Assembly (NCBI RefSeq): GCF_022808595.1
Contig: NZ_JAKUCN010000001.1
Location: forward strand, 496,001-560,000
Length of the DNA: 64,000 bases
From: Microvirga solisilvae
GTDB taxonomy: Bacteria > Pseudomonadota > Alphaproteobacteria > Rhizobiales > Beijerinckiaceae
Reading direction: 5' to 3'
Positions 17,387 through 28,451 of the stretch are shown in pieces; position 1 is the first letter of the stretch; the number at the start of each line of letters is the position of its first letter. Both the position numbers and the translations under genes were made by a program. The notes beneath the pieces are model-generated. The model was not told where the DNA came from, searched no databases, and saw only the letters and a program-made list of their open reading frames with translations.

Positions 17387-17989
17387 ATGAGTGCTGAGCT
17401 CCAAGCCCTGAGCGATCACATCGCCTCGTCCCTCGGCGGGGTGATCGAGGATCGCGCTATTGCCTATGACGAGCTGACGATCATTGTCCGCGCCGAGGAA
17501 ATCGTGCGCGTGGTGTCGTTCCTGCGGGACGATCCGCAATGCCGCTTCGTCTGCTTCATCGATATCTGCGGCGCGGATTATCCCGCCCGCGAGAAGCGTT
17601 TCGACGTGGTCTACCACTTCCTGGCGCCTCACCTGAACCGCCGCATCCGCGTGAAGGTTCAGACGGACGAGGTGACCCCGGTTCCCTCGCTCATCGGCCT
17701 CTTCCCGGCGGCGAACTGGTTCGAGCGCGAAACCTACGATATGTACGGGGTGCTCTTCTCCGGTCACCCGGATCTGCGCCGCCTGCTGACGGATTACGGT
17801 TTCGAAGGCCATCCGCTTCGCAAGGACTTCCCGCTGACCGGCTATGTCGAGGTTCGCTACGACGATGGCCAGGGCCGCGTGGTCTATGAGCCGGTGAAGC
17901 TCAACCAGGAATTCCGCAACTTCGACTTCCTCTCTCCCTGGGAAGGCACTGATTACGTGCTGCCCGGTGACGAGAAGGCCAAGGCATAA
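17387..17989 (+). CDS. nuoC: NADH-quinone oxidoreductase subunit C
   Basis: 30-kDa-type peripheral subunit of complex I, 200 residues, separate from nuoD (not fused as in E. coli). The signature [38 protein letters not shown] is complete. It docks onto NuoD near the quinone site. The C-terminus ends in a short Lys/Ala tail. Confidence 0.97.
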   Translation: MSAELQALSDHIASSLGGVIEDRAIAYDELTIIVRAEEIVRVVSFLRDDPQCRFVCFIDICGADYPAREKRFDVVYHFLAPHLNRRIRVKVQTDEVTPVPSLIGLFPAANWFERETYDMYGVLFSGHPDLRRLLTDYGFEGHPLRKDFPLTGYVEVRYDDGQGRVVYEPVKLNQEFRNFDFLSPWEGTDYVLPGDEKAKA

Positions 17990-18006
17990 GGCGGAAAGGG
18001 CGACCC

Positions 18007-19197
18007 ATGGGCGAGCATAATATCCGCAATTTCACGATCAACTTCGGTCCTCAGCACCCGGCTGCGCACGGCGTGCTCCGCCTCGTGCTGGAGCTCGACG
18101 GTGAGATCGTCGAGCGCGTCGATCCGCATATCGGCCTGCTTCACCGCGGCACCGAAAAGCTGATCGAATACAAGACCTACGTTCAGGCCAATCCGTATTT
18201 CGACCGGCTCGATTACGTTGCGCCGATGAACCAGGAGCATGCGTACTGCCTCGCGGTCGAGAAGCTGCTGGGCATTGCGGTTCCGCGCCGCGCGCAGCTG
18301 ATCCGCGTGCTGTTCTCGGAAATCGGCCGTTTGCTTTCGCACCTTCTCAACGTGACCACGCAGGCCATGGACGTTGGCGCGCTCACGCCGCCTCTCTGGG
18401 GCTTCGAGGAGCGCGAGAAGCTGATGATCTTCTACGAGCGCATCTCCGGCTCGCGCATGCACGCCAACTACTTCCGGCCGGGCGGCGTGAACATGGACAT
18501 CCAGCCCGAGCTGATCGACGACATCGAGGCTTTCTGCGATCCGTTCCTGAAGGTGCTCGATGATCTCGACACGCTCGTCATGGGCAGCCGAATTTTCAAG
18601 CAGCGCAACGTCGATATCGGCGTGCTCACGCTGGACGATTGCTGGAAATGGGGCTTCTCCGGCGTCATCGTCCGCAGCTGCGGCGTTGCCTGGGACCTGC
18701 GCAAGTCGCAGCCCTATGAGTGCTACGAGGAGATGGAATTCGACATTCCGGTCGGCCTCAACGGTGACAATTATGACCGTCAGGTCATCCGTATGGAAGA
18801 GATGCGCCAGTCGGTGCGCATCATGCGCCAGTGCCTCGACAAGCTGCGCGCGCCGGACGGGCAGGGACCTGTCAACACGCTCGACGGCAAGATTGCACCG
18901 CCGTCGCGCAAGGACATGAAGCGCTCCATGGAAGCGCTGATCCACCACTTCAAGCTCTACACGGAAGGCTTCCACGTCCCTGCGGGCGAGGTCTATGCCG
19001 CCGTCGAGGCTCCGAAGGGCGAGTTCGGCGTGTACCTGGTCTCGGACGGCACCAACAAGCCGTATCGCTGCCACGTCCGCGCTCCGGGCTTTGCGCATTT
19101 GCAGGGCATGGATTTCATGTGCCGAGGCCACATGCTGGCCGACGTCGCAGGCATTCTCGGTTCCATCGACATCGTGTTCGGTGAAGTGGACCGGTAA
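18007..19197 (+). CDS. nuoD: NADH-quinone oxidoreductase subunit D
   Basis: 49-kDa-type subunit, 396 residues, which with NuoB forms the quinone-binding pocket. It starts with [17 protein letters not shown], whose His contacts the quinone head group in characterised enzymes, and ends in the family-typical [12 protein letters not shown] 119-bp gap with a small palindrome separates it from nuoE, the largest gap in the first half of the operon. Confidence 0.97.
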   Translation: MGEHNIRNFTINFGPQHPAAHGVLRLVLELDGEIVERVDPHIGLLHRGTEKLIEYKTYVQANPYFDRLDYVAPMNQEHAYCLAVEKLLGIAVPRRAQLIRVLFSEIGRLLSHLLNVTTQAMDVGALTPPLWGFEEREKLMIFYERISGSRMHANYFRPGGVNMDIQPELIDDIEAFCDPFLKVLDDLDTLVMGSRIFKQRNVDIGVLTLDDCWKWGFSGVIVRSCGVAWDLRKSQPYECYEEMEFDIPVGLNGDNYDRQVIRMEEMRQSVRIMRQCLDKLRAPDGQGPVNTLDGKIAPPSRKDMKRSMEALIHHFKLYTEGFHVPAGEVYAAVEAPKGEFGVYLVSDGTNKPYRCHVRAPGFAHLQGMDFMCRGHMLADVAGILGSIDIVFGEVDR

Positions 19198-19271
19198 GGA
19201 ATAATCCGGACTCGCTTTCGGGTCCGGCGTCGCGCTCTGAAAAGCGTGATGGAAGAAGTTCAAGTCGTGAG

Positions 19272-19292
19272 TGGCCGGGCTCTGCCCGGCCA
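19272..19292. repeat. Short GC palindrome in the nuoD-nuoE gap
   Basis: TGGCCGGGC-TCT-GCCCGGCCA, a 9-bp perfect stem with a 3-nt loop followed by ATGACGATGAGGAG. This form is common as a dispersed intergenic palindrome in Rhizobiales; here it lies inside an operon and has no T-run, so it is unlikely to be a full terminator. It may influence the relative level of the upstream message. Confidence 0.6.
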
Positions 19293-19316
19293 TGACGATG
19301 AGGAGAAGAGAGTCAA

Positions 19317-20369
19317 ATGGCCGTTCGTAAGCTCGCGCCTGAAGAATTGCAGCCCGAGAGCTTCGCGTTCTCGTCCGAAACGGAAGCTTTTGCTGAGCAG
19401 CAGATCGCCAAATATCCGCCCGGCCGACAGGCCTCGGCGGTGATCCCGCTTTTGTGGAAGGCGCAAGAGCAGGCCGGCGGCTGGCTGCCGCGCAAGGCTA
19501 TCGAAGCGGTGGCCGCGCGGCTCGACATGCCGATCATCCGCGTGATGGAAGTGGCGACCTTCTACACGATGTTCAACCTGGAACCGGTTGGAAAATATTT
19601 CATCCAGTTCTGCGGCACCACGCCTTGCGTGCTGCGCGGCGCAGGCGACATCAAGAAGGTTCTGGAAAAGCGCATCGGCGAGCAGAACCATGTGACTGCC
19701 GACGGCAAGTTCTCCTGGCTCGAAGTTGAATGCCTGGGCGCTTGCTGCAACGCGCCAATGGTGCAGATCAACGACGACTATTATGAGGACCTGACCAGCG
19801 AGAACTTCGAGAAGCTTCTCGACGATCTCGCCGCAGGTCGCCCGGTGAAGACCGGCTCGCAGATCGGCCGCAACCGCTCCGAGCCGCATGATGCTGTGAA
19901 GACCCTGCAGGACCCGTCGCTCTACGACGGCTCGCAGATCGGCGCATGGCGCAAGCGCTTCGAGGAGCAGGCCCAGCCTGCCGCCACGGGCGAGGCTGCC
20001 GCTGCCACGGCGACCGTCCCGGAAGCTGCGAAGGCTGCAAAGCCTGCCGCCGGACGCGCCATCGAAAGCGACGCTGCCGATACCCCGGCCAAGCGCGCCA
20101 AAGAGGGCGAGGCTCCGGTGAACCCGACCGACCAAAAGGAAGCTGGCGACGCGTCCCGCGCGACGAAGGTCGAGGCTCGCACGGAAGACGCGGCCAAGCC
20201 CGCTCCGCAGAGCGGCAAGTCCTATGTGGCATCGCCGGGCAAGGACGCGGTTCCGACAAGCCCCACGACGCCCAATGCCGGTACGCCTCCGGCTGAAGCC
20301 GAGACGCGCCGCGACGGCAGCGAGAGCAAGCCGGGCGTGACCGTCGACAAAGACAACAAGACGTCCTGA
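19317..20369 (+). CDS. nuoE: NADH-quinone oxidoreductase subunit E with long C-terminal extension
   Basis: 24-kDa-type subunit with a [2Fe-2S] cluster (N1a). Cluster cysteines are in FCGTTPCVLRG and CLGACCNAPM. The standard domain ends near residue 185; the remaining about 165 residues are an Ala/Pro/Lys/Glu-rich, low-complexity tail with no recognisable fold. Related Rhizobiales also extend NuoE, in some cases ending in a helix-hairpin-helix domain; I do not see one here. The tail is of similar base composition to its neighbours, so it is part of the gene and not an insertion. The start ATG follows GAGGAGAAGAG. Confidence 0.95.
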   Translation: MAVRKLAPEELQPESFAFSSETEAFAEQQIAKYPPGRQASAVIPLLWKAQEQAGGWLPRKAIEAVAARLDMPIIRVMEVATFYTMFNLEPVGKYFIQFCGTTPCVLRGAGDIKKVLEKRIGEQNHVTADGKFSWLEVECLGACCNAPMVQINDDYYEDLTSENFEKLLDDLAAGRPVKTGSQIGRNRSEPHDAVKTLQDPSLYDGSQIGAWRKRFEEQAQPAATGEAAAATATVPEAAKAAKPAAGRAIESDAADTPAKRAKEGEAPVNPTDQKEAGDASRATKVEARTEDAAKPAPQSGKSYVASPGKDAVPTSPTTPNAGTPPAEAETRRDGSESKPGVTVDKDNKTS

Positions 20370-20383
20370 GGGGGTGACTTAAG

Positions 20384-21685
20384 ATGCTTCACGATAGAGA
20401 TCGCATTTTCACCAACCTCTACGGCTTCCATTCGCCGGATCTCGAAGCCGCGAAGATGCGTGGCGCTTGGGACGGAACCAAGTTCCTCCTCGAGAAGGGC
20501 CGCGACTGGGTCATCGACGAGATGAAGGCTTCCGGCCTTCGCGGTCGTGGCGGCGCGGGCTTCCCGACGGGCCTGAAATGGTCCTTCATGCCCAAGCAGT
20601 CGGATGGCCGCCCGCATTACCTCGTCGTCAATGCCGACGAGTCCGAGCCGGGTACCTGTAAGGACCGTGAGATCATGCGGAACGATCCGCATCTTCTCAT
20701 CGAAGGCTGCCTCATCGCTTCCTTCGCCATGGGCGCGCATGCGGCCTATATCTACATTCGTGGCGAGTATATCGGCGAGAAGCACGCTCTCCAGCGCGCG
20801 GTGGACGAGGCTTATGCCGCCGGTCTCATCGGCAAGAACAACATCCACGGCTATCCCTTCGACCTCTATGTCCACCACGGCGCAGGCGCTTACATCTGCG
20901 GCGAGGAGACGGCGCTCCTCGAGAGCCTCGAGGGCAAGAAGGGCATGCCCCGCATGAAGCCCCCGTTCCCGGCGAATATGGGCCTCTATGGCTGCCCGAC
21001 TACCGTGAACAACGTGGAGTCGATTGCTGTTGCAGGCACGATCCTACGTCGCGGCGCATCCTGGTTCTCCGGCATCGGCCGCCCGAACAACGTGGGCACC
21101 AAGCTGTTCTGCGTGTCGGGCCACGTGAACAAGCCCTGCAATGTGGAAGAGGCCATGGGCCTGACCTTCCGCGAGCTGATCGACACCCATTGCGGCGGCA
21201 TTCGCGGCGGCTGGGACAACCTGCTCGCCGTGATCCCCGGCGGTTCGTCCGTGCCTTGCGTTCCTGCCGATCAGATCATCGATGCTCCGATGGATTTCGA
21301 CACCCTGCGCAACCTGCGCTCGGGTCTCGGCACCGCTGCCGTGATCGTCATGGACAAGTCCACAGACATCGTTCGCGCCATCGCCCGCATCTCGTATTTC
21401 TACAAGCACGAGAGCTGCGGCCAATGCACGCCGTGCCGCGAGGGTACCGGCTGGATGTGGCGCGTGCTCAACCGCATGGCCGAGGGCCGCGCCCAGAAGC
21501 GCGAAATCGACATGCTGCTCGAAGTCTCGACCCAGATCGAAGGCCATACCATCTGCGCGCTCGGCGACGCGGCGGCTTGGCCGGTCCAGGGTCTGATCCG
21601 CCACTTCCGTCATGAGATCGAGAAGCGGATCGACGACTACGCGGCGAACCCGCATTCAGAATCCGTCATGATCGCGGCGGAGTGA
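20384..21685 (+). CDS. nuoF: NADH-quinone oxidoreductase subunit F
   Basis: 51-kDa-type flavoprotein: binds NADH and FMN and carries cluster N3. Segments: [16 protein letters not shown] (glycine-rich NADH/FMN loop), [19 protein letters not shown] (FMN), and [17 protein letters not shown], which supplies three of the four cluster cysteines, with the fourth in the C-terminal [13 protein letters not shown]. 433 residues, typical. It forms the electron-input module with NuoE and NuoG. Confidence 0.98.
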   Translation: MLHDRDRIFTNLYGFHSPDLEAAKMRGAWDGTKFLLEKGRDWVIDEMKASGLRGRGGAGFPTGLKWSFMPKQSDGRPHYLVVNADESEPGTCKDREIMRNDPHLLIEGCLIASFAMGAHAAYIYIRGEYIGEKHALQRAVDEAYAAGLIGKNNIHGYPFDLYVHHGAGAYICGEETALLESLEGKKGMPRMKPPFPANMGLYGCPTTVNNVESIAVAGTILRRGASWFSGIGRPNNVGTKLFCVSGHVNKPCNVEEAMGLTFRELIDTHCGGIRGGWDNLLAVIPGGSSVPCVPADQIIDAPMDFDTLRNLRSGLGTAAVIVMDKSTDIVRAIARISYFYKHESCGQCTPCREGTGWMWRVLNRMAEGRAQKREIDMLLEVSTQIEGHTICALGDAAAWPVQGLIRHFRHEIEKRIDDYAANPHSESVMIAAE

Positions 21686-21692
21686 GATAGAG

Positions 21693-23771
21693 ATGGCTAA
21701 AATCATCGTTGATGGCGTCGAGGTCGACGTCCCCGCCGAATACACGCTGCTCCAGGCCGCCGAGGCCGCGGGCGCGGAAGTTCCGCGTTTCTGCTACCAC
21801 GAGCGCCTGTCGATTGCCGGCAATTGCCGCATGTGCCTCGTCGAGGTGAAGGGCGCGCCGAAGCCGGTCGCGTCCTGCGCCTGGGGCGTGCGCGATTGCC
21901 GTCCGGGCCCGAATGGCGAGCCGCCGGAAATCTCCACCAAGTCGCCGACCGTGAAGAAGGCGCGCGAAGGTGTGATGGAGTTCCTGCTCATCAATCATCC
22001 GCTCGATTGCCCGATCTGCGACCAGGGCGGCCAGTGCGACCTGCAGGACCAGGCCATGGCCTACGGCGTCGACACCAGCCGCTACCATGAGAACAAGCGC
22101 GCGGTGACCGACAAGTATCTTGGCCCGTTGGTCAAGACCTCCATGAACCGCTGCATCCACTGCACCCGCTGCGTGCGCTTCACCGCCGAGGTGGCAGGCG
22201 TGCCGGACATGGGCGCGATCTGGCGCGGCGAGGACATGGAGATCACGAGCTATCTCGAGAAGGCTCTCGGCTCCGAGCTCCAGGCCAATATCGCGGATCT
22301 CTGCCCGGTGGGTGCGCTCACCCATAAGCCTGAGGCTTTCCACTTCCGCCCGTGGGAACTCACCAAGACCGATTCCGTCGATGTGATGGATGCGGTCGGC
22401 TCCTCGATCCGCGTGGATTCCCGTGGCCGTGAGGTCATGCGTATCCTGCCGCGTGTGAACGAGTCTGTGAACGAGGAATGGATCACCGACAAGACGCGCC
22501 AGATCGTCGACGGCCTACGCTTGCAGCGTCTCGATCGCCCGTTCGTGCGTGAAAACGGTCGCCTGCGTCCCGCTTCCTGGCAGGAGGCTTTCGCCACCAT
22601 CGCCGCCAAGGTGAAGGGCACGGACGCAAAGAAGATCGGCGCCATCGTCGGCGATCTTGCAGCGGTCGAAGAGATGTTCGCCTTGAAGCTCCTCATGCAG
22701 AGCCTCGACGTGACGAATGTGGACGCCCGCCAGGACGGCACGGTGCTGTCGCCGGCTTACGGTCGCGGCTCCTATCTGTTCAATACCACCATTCCCGGCA
22801 TCGAGGATGCGGACGCGATCCTGATCGTGGGCTCCAACCCGCGCTTCGAGGCCTCGCTCGTCAACGTGCGCATCCGCAAGCGCTGGCGCGTGGCTCCTCC
22901 GCCGATCGCCCTCATCGGCGAGAACGTGGATCTGACCTATCCCTGCGAATACCTCGGCGCTGGCGCTGACACGCTCGCCGAGCTGGCCTCGGGCCGCCAC
23001 AGCTTCCTCGAGAAGCTGAAGGGCGCCGAGCGTCCGCTGATCATCGTGGGGCATGGCGCTCTCGCCCGTCCGGATGGTCTCGCGATCCTCTCCGCCGTCG
23101 CCAAGCTCGCGCGCGACGTGAATGCGGTGAAGGATGGCTGGAACGGCTTCTCGATTCTGCACACGGCAGCCTCGCGCGTCGGCGCGCTCGATCTCGGCCT
23201 CGTGCCGGGCGAGGGTGGCCTGACTGCACAGCAGATGGCTTCGGGCGGCGTCGAGGTTCTGTTCAACCTCGGTGCGGACGAGATCGACATCGCTCCCGGC
23301 GCCTTCGTGATCTACCAGGGCACCCACGGTGATCGTGGCGCTCACCGCGCCGACGTGATCCTGCCGGCTGCCACTTACACGGAAAAGTCCGGCACCTACG
23401 TGAACACGGAAGGCCGGGTGCAGATGGCCAACCGTGCGGCCTTCGCGCCGGGCGAGGCCCGTGAGGATTGGGCGATCCTGCGCGCGTTGTCCGAGGTGCT
23501 CGGCCATCGCCTGCCGTTCGACTCGCTCAATGCGCTGCGTGCCAAGCTCTATGCGGCTCATCCGCATTTCGCGGCCATCGACACGGTTCAGCCTGCCGAT
23601 GGCGCTTCCGCCATCCAGGCGCTTGCCGGCATCGGCGGCACACCGGGCCGCGACGCCTTCGTGAGCCCTGTGAAGGACTTCTACCTGACGAACCCGATCG
23701 CCCGCGCCTCCGGCGTCATGGCCGAGTGCTCCGCGCTCGCCCGTGAGCTGAAGCTCGAAGCGGCCGAGTAA
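21693..23771 (+). CDS. nuoG: NADH-quinone oxidoreductase subunit G
   Basis: 75-kDa-type subunit of 692 residues. The ferredoxin-like N-terminus holds a [2Fe-2S] motif ([19 protein letters not shown], closing in ASCAW), a His-ligated [4Fe-4S] set ([19 protein letters not shown]) and a further [4Fe-4S] set beginning CIHCTRC. The remainder is the molybdopterin-oxidoreductase-like domain, which in complex I has lost its cofactor. It lies 7 bases after nuoF. Confidence 0.98.
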   Translation: MAKIIVDGVEVDVPAEYTLLQAAEAAGAEVPRFCYHERLSIAGNCRMCLVEVKGAPKPVASCAWGVRDCRPGPNGEPPEISTKSPTVKKAREGVMEFLLINHPLDCPICDQGGQCDLQDQAMAYGVDTSRYHENKRAVTDKYLGPLVKTSMNRCIHCTRCVRFTAEVAGVPDMGAIWRGEDMEITSYLEKALGSELQANIADLCPVGALTHKPEAFHFRPWELTKTDSVDVMDAVGSSIRVDSRGREVMRILPRVNESVNEEWITDKTRQIVDGLRLQRLDRPFVRENGRLRPASWQEAFATIAAKVKGTDAKKIGAIVGDLAAVEEMFALKLLMQSLDVTNVDARQDGTVLSPAYGRGSYLFNTTIPGIEDADAILIVGSNPRFEASLVNVRIRKRWRVAPPPIALIGENVDLTYPCEYLGAGADTLAELASGRHSFLEKLKGAERPLIIVGHGALARPDGLAILSAVAKLARDVNAVKDGWNGFSILHTAASRVGALDLGLVPGEGGLTAQQMASGGVEVLFNLGADEIDIAPGAFVIYQGTHGDRGAHRADVILPAATYTEKSGTYVNTEGRVQMANRAAFAPGEAREDWAILRALSEVLGHRLPFDSLNALRAKLYAAHPHFAAIDTVQPADGASAIQALAGIGGTPGRDAFVSPVKDFYLTNPIARASGVMAECSALARELKLEAAE

Positions 23772-23787
23772 GAGAGGAGAGAGAACC

Positions 23788-24813
23788 ATGGAATTGGGAG
23801 ATATTCTCCTCGCTGTCGCGATCATGCTGGGCAAGAGCCTGCTCATGCTCGTCGCGCTTCTCGTCTTCATCGCCTACGCGCTCTATGCCGACCGCAAGGT
23901 GTGGGCTGCGGTTCAGCTGCGTCGCGGCCCGAACGTGGTCGGGCCCTGGGGCCTGCTGCAATCCTTCGCGGATCTGCTGAAGTTCGTGCTGAAGGAGCCG
24001 ATCATTCCGGCGCCCGCCAATAAGGGCATGTTCCTTTTGGCACCGCTGGTGATGTGCACGCTCTCGCTGGCCGCCTGGGCGGTTATTCCGCTCAACGCGG
24101 GCTGGGCGATTGCCGACATCAATGTGGGCATTCTCTACATCTTCGCGATCTCGTCGCTCGGCGTTTACGGCGTTCTCATGGGCGGCTGGGCGTCGAACTC
24201 GAAGTACCCGTTCCTGGGCGCGCTTCGTTCGGCGGCGCAGATGGTGTCCTACGAAGTCTCCATCGGCTTCGTCATCGTCACCGTGCTCATGTGCGCCGGC
24301 ACCCTGAATCTCTCGAAGATCGTCGAAGCGCAGAACTCGAGCCTCGGCATGCTCGGCTGGTACTGGCTGCCGCTGTTCCCGATGTTCGTGGTGTTCTTCA
24401 TCTCGGCCATGGCCGAGACGAACCGCCCGCCCTTCGACCTTCCGGAAGCTGAATCGGAGCTCGTCGCCGGCTACATGGTGGAATATTCCTCCACCCCGTA
24501 CCTGCTGTTCATGCTCGGCGAATACGTGGCCATCATGACCATGTGCGCGCTCGGCACGATCCTGTTCCTCGGCGGCTGGCTGTCCCCGATCCCGTTCGCG
24601 CCCTTCACCTGGGTACCCGGCGTGATCTGGTTCGTGCTGAAGGCGAGCTTCCTCTTCTTCCTCATCGCCATGGTGAAGGCCCTGGTGCCGCGCTACCGCT
24701 ACGATCAGCTCATGCGCCTGGGCTGGAAGGTGTTCCTTCCGCTGTCGCTCGCCATGGTGGTCATCGTGGCAGGCGTGCTGATGGCGACCGGCAACGCGCC
24801 GGGCATGCGCTAA
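23788..24813 (+). CDS. nuoH: NADH-quinone oxidoreductase subunit H
   Basis: ND1-type membrane subunit of 341 residues and about eight helices, which links the peripheral arm to the membrane arm and forms the quinone channel. Conserved parts include [25 protein letters not shown], the loop [27 protein letters not shown] with its functional acidic residues, and [21 protein letters not shown]. Start ATG follows GAGAGGAGAGAG. Confidence 0.98.
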   Translation: MELGDILLAVAIMLGKSLLMLVALLVFIAYALYADRKVWAAVQLRRGPNVVGPWGLLQSFADLLKFVLKEPIIPAPANKGMFLLAPLVMCTLSLAAWAVIPLNAGWAIADINVGILYIFAISSLGVYGVLMGGWASNSKYPFLGALRSAAQMVSYEVSIGFVIVTVLMCAGTLNLSKIVEAQNSSLGMLGWYWLPLFPMFVVFFISAMAETNRPPFDLPEAESELVAGYMVEYSSTPYLLFMLGEYVAIMTMCALGTILFLGGWLSPIPFAPFTWVPGVIWFVLKASFLFFLIAMVKALVPRYRYDQLMRLGWKVFLPLSLAMVVIVAGVLMATGNAPGMR

Positions 24814-24823
24814 GGAGATCGAC

Positions 24824-25312
24824 ATGAAGATCGGTCAGTTCTTCAACTCCCTTCTGCTCAGGGAATTCGTGGTCGGCTTCGCGCTCACCATGAAGTACTT
24901 CTTCAAGCCGAAGGCCACGCTCAACTATCCGTTCGAGATGGGCCATCGCGGTCCTCGCTTCCGTGGTGAGCACGCGCTTCGCCGCTATCCCAACGGGGAA
25001 GAGCGCTGCATCGCCTGCAAGCTCTGCGAGGCCATCTGCCCAGCTCAGGCCATCACCATCGAGGCCGGTCCGCGCCGCAACGACGGTACCCGCCGCACGA
25101 CGCGCTACGACATCGACATGGTGAAGTGCATCTATTGCGGCATGTGCCAGGAGGCATGCCCGGTGGACGCCATCGTGGAAGGCCCGAACCTGGAGTTCTC
25201 CGTGGAGACCCGCGAGGAGCTCTATTACGACAAGGCCAAGCTGCTCGAAAATGGAGAGCGCTGGGAGCGTGAAATCGCGCGCAATATCGCGAAGACCGCG
25301 CCTTACCGCTGA
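24824..25312 (+). CDS. nuoI: NADH-quinone oxidoreductase subunit I
   Basis: TYKY-type subunit of 162 residues with two ferredoxin-like [4Fe-4S] motifs (clusters N6a and N6b): [16 protein letters not shown] and [16 protein letters not shown]. It carries electrons from the NuoG chain toward cluster N2. A 142-bp gap to nuoJ follows, one of the larger gaps in the operon and without a recognisable gene. Confidence 0.98.
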   Translation: MKIGQFFNSLLLREFVVGFALTMKYFFKPKATLNYPFEMGHRGPRFRGEHALRRYPNGEERCIACKLCEAICPAQAITIEAGPRRNDGTRRTTRYDIDMVKCIYCGMCQEACPVDAIVEGPNLEFSVETREELYYDKAKLLENGERWEREIARNIAKTAPYR

Positions 25313-25454
25313 TCACCGCTTCCTGCCCGGCAAGGGCAGGGGGCAAGCATGTCCGGCGGGTTGTTCCCTCCGGGTTCGGAATTTATAGACAGGCCACCGG
25401 ATTCGCCGGGGTCACGTCGGAAGGGGCCGCTCTTGGGGCGGCTTGTGTTTGAGC

Positions 25455-26069
25455 ATGACGGTTACCGCCGCCTTCTTCTATCTGTTCGCGACGATCACGA
25501 TCGCGTCCGGCTTCATGGTCATCGCCTCGCGCAATCCCGTGCAGTCGGTGCTGTTCCTCATCCTGGCCTTCGTCAACGCGGCGGGCCTGTTCCTGATGAT
25601 GGGAGCCGAGTTCCTGGCGATGATCCTGGTCATCGTCTATGTGGGCGCGGTCGCGGTGCTGTTCCTCTTCGTCGTCATGATGCTCGACGTGGACTTCGCG
25701 GCGCTACGCCAGGGCTTCCTGCAATACCTGCCCATCGGCGGCTTGATCGGCCTCATCCTGCTGATCGAGCTGATCTTCGTGGTCAGCGCCTATGTGATAG
25801 ATCCGGGCCTCGTCCGCTCGCCTGCGGTTCCGATCCCGGCCGCCGATGTGATGACGAATACCGAGGCGCTCGGCCACGTGCTCTACACCCGCTACTTCTA
25901 CTTCTTCCAGGCAGCCGGCCTGATCCTGCTGGTCGCCATGATCGGCGCCATCGTGCTGACCCTGCGCGAGCGCGTCGGTGTGCGCCGCCAGGATATCTCG
26001 AAGCAGAACGCCCGCACGCAGGAAACCGCCGTCGAGCTGCGGAAGGTTCCCTCCCGCCAGGGCATTTAA
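25455..26069 (+). CDS. nuoJ: NADH-quinone oxidoreductase subunit J
   Basis: ND6-type membrane subunit, about 204 residues and five helices. [33 protein letters not shown] and the [23 protein letters not shown] helix with its pi-bulge region are typical. The ATG (MTVTAAFFY) is chosen; a TTG four codons upstream is in frame and neither has a strong ribosome binding site. Confidence 0.96.
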   Translation: MTVTAAFFYLFATITIASGFMVIASRNPVQSVLFLILAFVNAAGLFLMMGAEFLAMILVIVYVGAVAVLFLFVVMMLDVDFAALRQGFLQYLPIGGLIGLILLIELIFVVSAYVIDPGLVRSPAVPIPAADVMTNTEALGHVLYTRYFYFFQAAGLILLVAMIGAIVLTLRERVGVRRQDISKQNARTQETAVELRKVPSRQGI

Positions 26070-26080
26070 GGAGACACGCG

Positions 26081-26389
26081 ATGGTTATCGGACTGGGCCA
26101 TTATCTCACCGTCGCCGCCGTGCTCTTCACGCTTGGTGTCTTCGGCATCTTCATCAACCGCAAGAACGTCATCGTCATCCTGATGTCCGTCGAGCTGATC
26201 CTGCTCGCGGTGAACATCAACATGGTGGCCTTCTCGACCCATCTGGGCGACATCGTCGGACAGGTCTTTGCCCTGCTGATCCTCACGGTCGCAGCGGCGG
26301 AAGCCGCCATCGGCCTTGCCATTCTGGTGGTGTTCTTCCGCAACCGCGGCTCCATCGCGGTTGAAGACATCAATTCGATGAGAGGCTAA
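26081..26389 (+). CDS. nuoK: NADH-quinone oxidoreductase subunit K
   Basis: ND4L-type subunit of 102 residues with three helices. The two membrane-embedded glutamates of the proton path are in [15 protein letters not shown] and [16 protein letters not shown]. The ATG follows AAGGAGA. A longer open frame that runs into this gene from within nuoJ is a shadow and not a fusion. Confidence 0.97.
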   Translation: MVIGLGHYLTVAAVLFTLGVFGIFINRKNVIVILMSVELILLAVNINMVAFSTHLGDIVGQVFALLILTVAAAEAAIGLAILVVFFRNRGSIAVEDINSMRG

Positions 26390-26414
26390 GCCCTAAAAGG
26401 CGAAGTAAGCGAAC

Positions 26415-28451
26415 ATGTATCACGCAATCGTTTTCCTGCCGCTCGTCGGCTTCCTCATCGCAGGTCTCTTCGGACGCGTCATAGGACACCGCCCGAGCGA
26501 GATCATCACCACGGCGCTGCTCTTCATCTCGGCGGTTCTGTCCTGGGTGGCTTTCATCCAGGTGGGCTTCGGCGATGGCGCGACCCGGGTCCAGGTGGCC
26601 CAGTGGATGTCTGTCGGCGACCTCCAGGTCGATTGGGCGTTCCGCATCGACACGCTCACGGCCATGATGCTGGTGGTGGTCAACACCGTGTCGGCGCTCG
26701 TGCACCTCTATTCCATCGGCTACATGCACGAGGATCCGCACCGCTCGCGCTTCTTCGCCTATCTCTCGCTCTTCACCTTCACCATGCTCATGCTGGTGAC
26801 GGCGGACAACCTGGTCCAGATGTTCTTCGGCTGGGAAGGCGTGGGTCTGGCGAGCTACCTGCTTATCGGCTTCTGGTACAAGAAGGACTCCGCCAATGCG
26901 GCGGCCATGAAGGCCTTCATCGTCAACCGCGTCGGCGATTTCGGCTTCCTGCTCGGCATCTTCACCGTCTTCGTGCTGTTCAACGGCGTCACCTTCGACG
27001 CCATTTTCCCGCGCGTTGCCGAGTTCGCCAATGCCAAGTTCATGTTCCTCGGCATCGAATGGCATGCCCTGACGATCGCCTGCCTGCTGCTCTTCATGGG
27101 CGCCATGGGCAAGTCGGCGCAGTTCCTGCTGCACACTTGGCTGCCGGACGCGATGGAAGGCCCGACGCCGGTTTCCGCGCTCATCCACGCCGCCACCATG
27201 GTGACCGCCGGTGTGTTCATGGTCGCGCGCCTGTCGCCGCTCTTCGAGTTTGCTCCGAACGCGCTCACCGTTGTCACTGTCATCGGCGGCATTACGGCTT
27301 TCTTCGCCGCGACCGTGGGTCTTGTCCAAAACGACATCAAGCGCGTGATCGCCTATTCGACCTGCTCGCAGCTCGGCTACATGTTCGTGGCGCTCGGCGT
27401 CGGCGCCTATGGCGCGGGCGTGTTCCACCTCTTCACGCACGCCTTCTTCAAGGCGCTGCTGTTCTTAGGGGCTGGCTCGGTCATCCATGCCATGCACCAT
27501 GAGCAGGACATGCGCTACATGGGCAACCTTCGCCGCTACATCCCGCTCACCACGGCGATGATGGCGATCGGTACGCTCGCGCTCACCGGCTTCCCGTTCA
27601 CCGCAGGCTACTATTCCAAGGACGCGATCATCGAGGCAGCCTACGCTTCGCACAGCGCCGCTGGATCCTTCGCCTTCCTGGCGACGGTCGTCGCGGCCTT
27701 CATGACCTCGTTCTATTCCTGGCGTTTGTTCTTCATGACCTTCGAGGGCAATGCGCGCTGGTCGAATGCCGACCATCACGCCCATGGCCACCACGAGGGC
27801 GTGGAGCATGACGATCACAGCCACGACGTGGAGCCCGCGACCCATGCGGACCACGAGCACGGCCACCATGGCCATGGGGCTCCTACGCCCCATGAAAGCC
27901 CGCTGGTGATGGTGCTGCCGCTGATCGTGCTCGCCATCGGCGCCGTCGTTGCCGGTCTCGTCTTCCATGAGGCCTTCATCGGGCACGGTTATCAGGAGTT
28001 CTGGAAGGGCGCGCTGTTCACCCGCCCGGACAACAACATCCTCGAAGAGATGCACCACATCCCGGGCTGGGTGCCGTATCTGCCCACCGTGATGATGGCT
28101 CTCGGCTTCGTGCTCGCCTATTACATGTACATCCTCGACGCCAAGCAGCCGGCCCGGCTCGCGGCGGATCATCCGATCCTGTACCGCTTCCTGCTCAACA
28201 AGTGGTATTTCGACGAGATCTACGATGCCATCTTCGTGCGTCCCGCCATGGCCATCGGCCGCTTCTTCTGGCGCACCGGTGATCAGAAGATCATCGACGG
28301 CCTCGGGCCTGACGGCATCTCCGCCCGCGTGCTCGACGTGACCCGCGGAGCGGTTAGGCTCCAGTCCGGCTATGTCTATCACTACGCCTTCGCGATGCTC
28401 ATCGGTGTTGCGGCTCTCGTGACCTTCTATCTCTTCAGGGGAGCCCACTAA
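26415..28451 (+). CDS. nuoL: NADH-quinone oxidoreductase subunit L
   Basis: ND5-type antiporter-like subunit of 678 residues, the distal proton pump with the long lateral helix at the C-terminus. Antiporter signatures: [20 protein letters not shown] and [31 protein letters not shown], with the key Lys and Glu residues present. Between about residues 453 and 493 there is a histidine-rich loop, 15 His in 41 residues, in the segment before the C-terminal helices. It is in frame and flanked by normal family sequence. nuoM overlaps its stop by one base. Confidence 0.97.
   Translation: MYHAIVFLPLVGFLIAGLFGRVIGHRPSEIITTALLFISAVLSWVAFIQVGFGDGATRVQVAQWMSVGDLQVDWAFRIDTLTAMMLVVVNTVSALVHLYSIGYMHEDPHRSRFFAYLSLFTFTMLMLVTADNLVQMFFGWEGVGLASYLLIGFWYKKDSANAAAMKAFIVNRVGDFGFLLGIFTVFVLFNGVTFDAIFPRVAEFANAKFMFLGIEWHALTIACLLLFMGAMGKSAQFLLHTWLPDAMEGPTPVSALIHAATMVTAGVFMVARLSPLFEFAPNALTVVTVIGGITAFFAATVGLVQNDIKRVIAYSTCSQLGYMFVALGVGAYGAGVFHLFTHAFFKALLFLGAGSVIHAMHHEQDMRYMGNLRRYIPLTTAMMAIGTLALTGFPFTAGYYSKDAIIEAAYASHSAAGSFAFLATVVAAFMTSFYSWRLFFMTFEGNARWSNADHHAHGHHEGVEHDDHSHDVEPATHADHEHGHHGHGAPTPHESPLVMVLPLIVLAIGAVVAGLVFHEAFIGHGYQEFWKGALFTRPDNNILEEMHHIPGWVPYLPTVMMALGFVLAYYMYILDAKQPARLAADHPILYRFLLNKWYFDEIYDAIFVRPAMAIGRFFWRTGDQKIIDGLGPDGISARVLDVTRGAVRLQSGYVYHYAFAMLIGVAALVTFYLFRGAH

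Noticed and set aside
25349..26389. A plus-strand frame that fuses an unknown N-terminus to NuoK
   Set aside because: The first part is an out-of-frame reading of nuoJ; nuoK has its own ATG and AAGGAGA site and is of normal length.
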